In this document: piece after piece, positions 7,657 to 9,188 of the stretch
Layout of the letters: each line of letters starts with the position of its first letter
Numbering within the stretch: position 1 is the first letter of the stretch
The notes under the pieces: model-generated
Seen by the model: only the letters and a program-made list of their open reading frames with translations
What the model was told of the DNA's origin: nothing
The model's database searches: none
Origin: Prevotellaceae bacterium
GTDB lineage: Bacteria; Bacteroidota; Bacteroidia; Bacteroidales; UBA932
Length of the DNA stretch: 9,188 nt
Direction of reading: 5' to 3'
Assembly: GCA_031258915.1 (NCBI GenBank)
Contig: JAIRMD010000243.1
Location: forward strand, 1 to 9,188
Made by a program: the position numbers and the translations under genes

Positions 7657-7882
7657 TTTTTTAGTTTTAAAAGTTCAACAATTCAAGAAATTCAATAAAG
7701 TATAAGATATTGTTTTAATGAAAAAATTGCTACCTTTGAGCCTCTTTCGATTATGTACTTTTCGTTTTCTTGCATCGGTTTTCAGCTGCCATTTGATTTA
7801 CGGTAGCAAAGATGGGCTTATTTTGAAAATTATGAAATTAAAATAATGATTTAATCACTGTAATTTTTGATTTTTTTTTTGC
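7657..7882. promoter_or_regulatory. Divergent intergenic region between rhaA and the AraC regulator
   Basis: 226 bases, strongly AT-rich, holding the promoters of both divergent genes. For rhaA the best -7 candidate on the minus strand is CATCTTTG (7814-7807), one mismatch from consensus and without a clear -33. I could not find a convincing copy of the 22-bp paired-repeat operator. A weak resemblance exists at 7790-7828 (CATTTGATTT and GATGGGCTT, 21 bp apart), but it does not fit the geometry of the other two sites. Confidence 0.55.
7710..7738 (+). promoter_or_regulatory. Promoter of the AraC regulator gene
   Basis: TTG at 7710-7712 and TACCTTTG at 7731-7738, separated by 18 bases. The latter is an exact match to the Bacteroidota -7 consensus TAnnTTTG. 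Transcription would start near 7745 and leave a leader of about 135 bases before the ATG at 7883. Unlike the two operator-linked promoters, this one has a usable -33 element, which fits basal, activator-independent expression of the regulator. Confidence 0.65.
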
Positions 7883-8833
7883 ATGGAAACAGAAAAAAAT
7901 AGCCGCTACCTGATAGCGAGCGAACATGACCTGCACTGGGGGTTGACGGTTTGCTCCATAGGTTTTCAGGATATTACGCCCAACGAAAAGTATCCTCCCC
8001 AATACCACCCCAAATCCTACCTTTTTAGCCCCAACCGTGGGCGCGTGCTGAACGAGTACCAGCTGGTCTACATTACCCGCGGCAGGGGCAAATTTTGCTC
8101 CGTCAGCCAGCGTTCAACCGCCGTAAAGGAGGGAATGATGTTTTTACTTTTCCCCGGAGAATGGCACACCTACTACCCATCGGAAAAAACGGGGTGGAGC
8201 GAGTATTTCATCGGCTGCAAGGGCTACACGATGGACATGAGGCTGGAAAAAGGTTTTCTGCTAAAGTCAAAGCCTATCTTTGAGGTGGGCATGGACGAGG
8301 AGCTTGTGCGCCTCTACCACAAGGCAATGGACGTGGCGCGAGAGCAGCGACCGGGGTTTCAGCAGGTGCTTTCGGGAATTGCCAACCTGCTAATAGGCTT
8401 GGCGTACTCAAAAAATAAAGGAATGAACTTTCTGGATAAGCAGGTGCAGCAGCAAATTGACAAAGCCCGGCTCATCATGCTGGAGCACGTGGGCAAAAAA
8501 ATTACCCCGGAGATAATTGCCGAACGGCTGGGCATGAGCTACTCGTGCTTTCGCAAAACGTTCAAAGAGTATACAGGCTTTGCGCCCATACAGTACATTC
8601 AGGAGCTCAAGCTGCAATACGCTAAAGAGCTGCTATGGACAACCCAGCATACGATTAAAGAAATAGCATTTATGCTAAACTTTGAGAACGCAGAATATTT
8701 TTCGGTGTTTTTCAAAAAGAAGCAGCAACAAACGCCTTTGGAGTACCGCAACTTTTCTAAAGGTATTACCGCTCCCCGCGCAAAGGAAAACATCTTCAGC
8801 GCCGGACTGAAAATAAAAACACCACTCGGTTAA
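7883..8833 (+). CDS. AraC-family transcriptional regulator, probable rhamnose activator, 316 aa
   Basis: Cytoplasmic DNA-binding regulator. The N-terminal part (about 40-130) resembles the cupin-like sugar-sensing domain of AraC proteins, with EYQLVYITRGRGKF (58-71) and FLLFPGEWHTYYPS (87-100). The C-terminal AraC/XylS domain spans about 193-289. Its first helix-turn-helix is around residues 207-229 (IIAERLGMSYSCFRKTF) and the second around 257-281, including IKEIAFMLNFENAEYFSVFF (258-277). The domain ends in the usual TPLEYR motif (284-289), followed by about 27 extra residues. Divergence from rhaA supports a role as the local rhamnose-responsive activator, comparable to RhaR of Bacteroides thetaiotaomicron; the ligand itself is not shown by sequence. 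Its likely targets are the paired-repeat operators at 237-276 and 5180-5219. The ATG at 7883 follows a T-rich stretch with no Shine-Dalgarno sequence. Confidence 0.93.
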   Translation: METEKNSRYLIASEHDLHWGLTVCSIGFQDITPNEKYPPQYHPKSYLFSPNRGRVLNEYQLVYITRGRGKFCSVSQRSTAVKEGMMFLLFPGEWHTYYPSEKTGWSEYFIGCKGYTMDMRLEKGFLLKSKPIFEVGMDEELVRLYHKAMDVAREQRPGFQQVLSGIANLLIGLAYSKNKGMNFLDKQVQQQIDKARLIMLEHVGKKITPEIIAERLGMSYSCFRKTFKEYTGFAPIQYIQELKLQYAKELLWTTQHTIKEIAFMLNFENAEYFSVFFKKKQQQTPLEYRNFSKGITAPRAKENIFSAGLKIKTPLG

Positions 8834-8901
8834 ATAACAATAAATACAATGATAAAATTGTTAGGTTAACGCAAGTTATACTAACAGCTGCTATAAAATA
8901 T

Positions 8902-8932
8902 TTGGATTCCTCAATTTCATACCTTATTTTTG
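8902..8932 (+). promoter_or_regulatory. Candidate rightward promoter downstream of the regulator
   Basis: TTG at 8902-8904 (within TTTGG) and TATTTTTG at 8925-8932, separated by 20 bases. This is a full match to the Bacteroidota -33/-7 pattern. It points right, away from the AraC gene, toward the hairpin at 9026-9050 and the CA tract. No open reading frame follows. AT-rich DNA yields such matches by chance, so confidence is moderate. Confidence 0.4.
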
Positions 8933-9025
8933 CCTGAGATTTTTAGAGCGATTCCTTTTCGATTAATTTTTATTTCATTCGTTAAGATGAAATGAGCGCT
9001 GCTATTTTTATAAAAAATAATATTG

Positions 9026-9050
9026 CTATGCCGGAAATTATTCGGCATAG
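9026..9050. terminator. Hairpin, probable transcription terminator
   Basis: A perfect 8-bp stem, CTATGCCG (9026-9033) with CGGCATAG (9043-9050), and a 9-base loop. The + strand side is followed by ACGATTTTA, and the minus strand side by an A/T-rich stretch with a TTATTTTTTAT run. It could end transcripts from the AraC gene (stop at 8833), from the promoter at 8902-8932, or from a gene entering from the right. Confidence 0.55.
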
Positions 9051-9054
9051 TACG

Positions 9055-9188
<134 letters not shown>

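Overview
The window carries a compact L-rhamnose utilisation locus, almost certainly from a member of the Bacteroidota. The evidence is the gene set, promoters of the TAnnTTTG (-7) type with an upstream TTG, the absence of clear Shine-Dalgarno sequences, and GC-rich genes separated by AT-rich gaps. The sequence does not fix a genus.

Layout, left to right: a (TG)38 dinucleotide tract at the left edge (1-76); about 130 bases of AT-rich DNA; a promoter with a paired-repeat operator pointing left (209-276); then two leftward transcription units. The first unit read from the right is rhaA (L-rhamnose isomerase, 7656-6397) followed 27 bases later by rhaT (L-rhamnose/H+ symporter, 6369-5329). After a 218-base gap that holds a hairpin, an operator and a promoter comes the second unit: a sugar-porter-family MFS transporter (5110-3710) followed 35 bases later by a very large DUF5107 + TPR protein (3674-288). 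An AraC-family regulator (7883-8833, + strand) is divergent from rhaA. Right of it are about 230 AT-rich bases with a candidate promoter and a hairpin, then a (CA)33 tract (9061-9126) and 62 AT-rich bases with no recognisable gene.

Working model: RhaT, and possibly the MFS protein, bring sugar into the cell, and RhaA converts L-rhamnose to L-rhamnulose. The AraC protein presumably activates the locus in response to the sugar. The DUF5107-TPR protein is probably cytoplasmic and of unknown biochemistry. Its position, in an operon with a sugar transporter, suggests a role in handling rhamnose or a rhamnose-containing compound. Rhamnulokinase, rhamnulose-1-phosphate aldolase and lactaldehyde reductase are not in the window.

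The most notable observations are: (1) two nearly identical 40-bp operators, each a pair of half-sites 22 bp apart and each placed so that its proximal half-site replaces the -33 element; (2) the left copy drives a unit that leaves the window straight into the dinucleotide tract; (3) the bacterial cassette is framed by long inverted dinucleotide tracts, (TG)n and (CA)n, which are very unusual in bacteria and may be a chimeric junction, an assembly artefact or a real element boundary.
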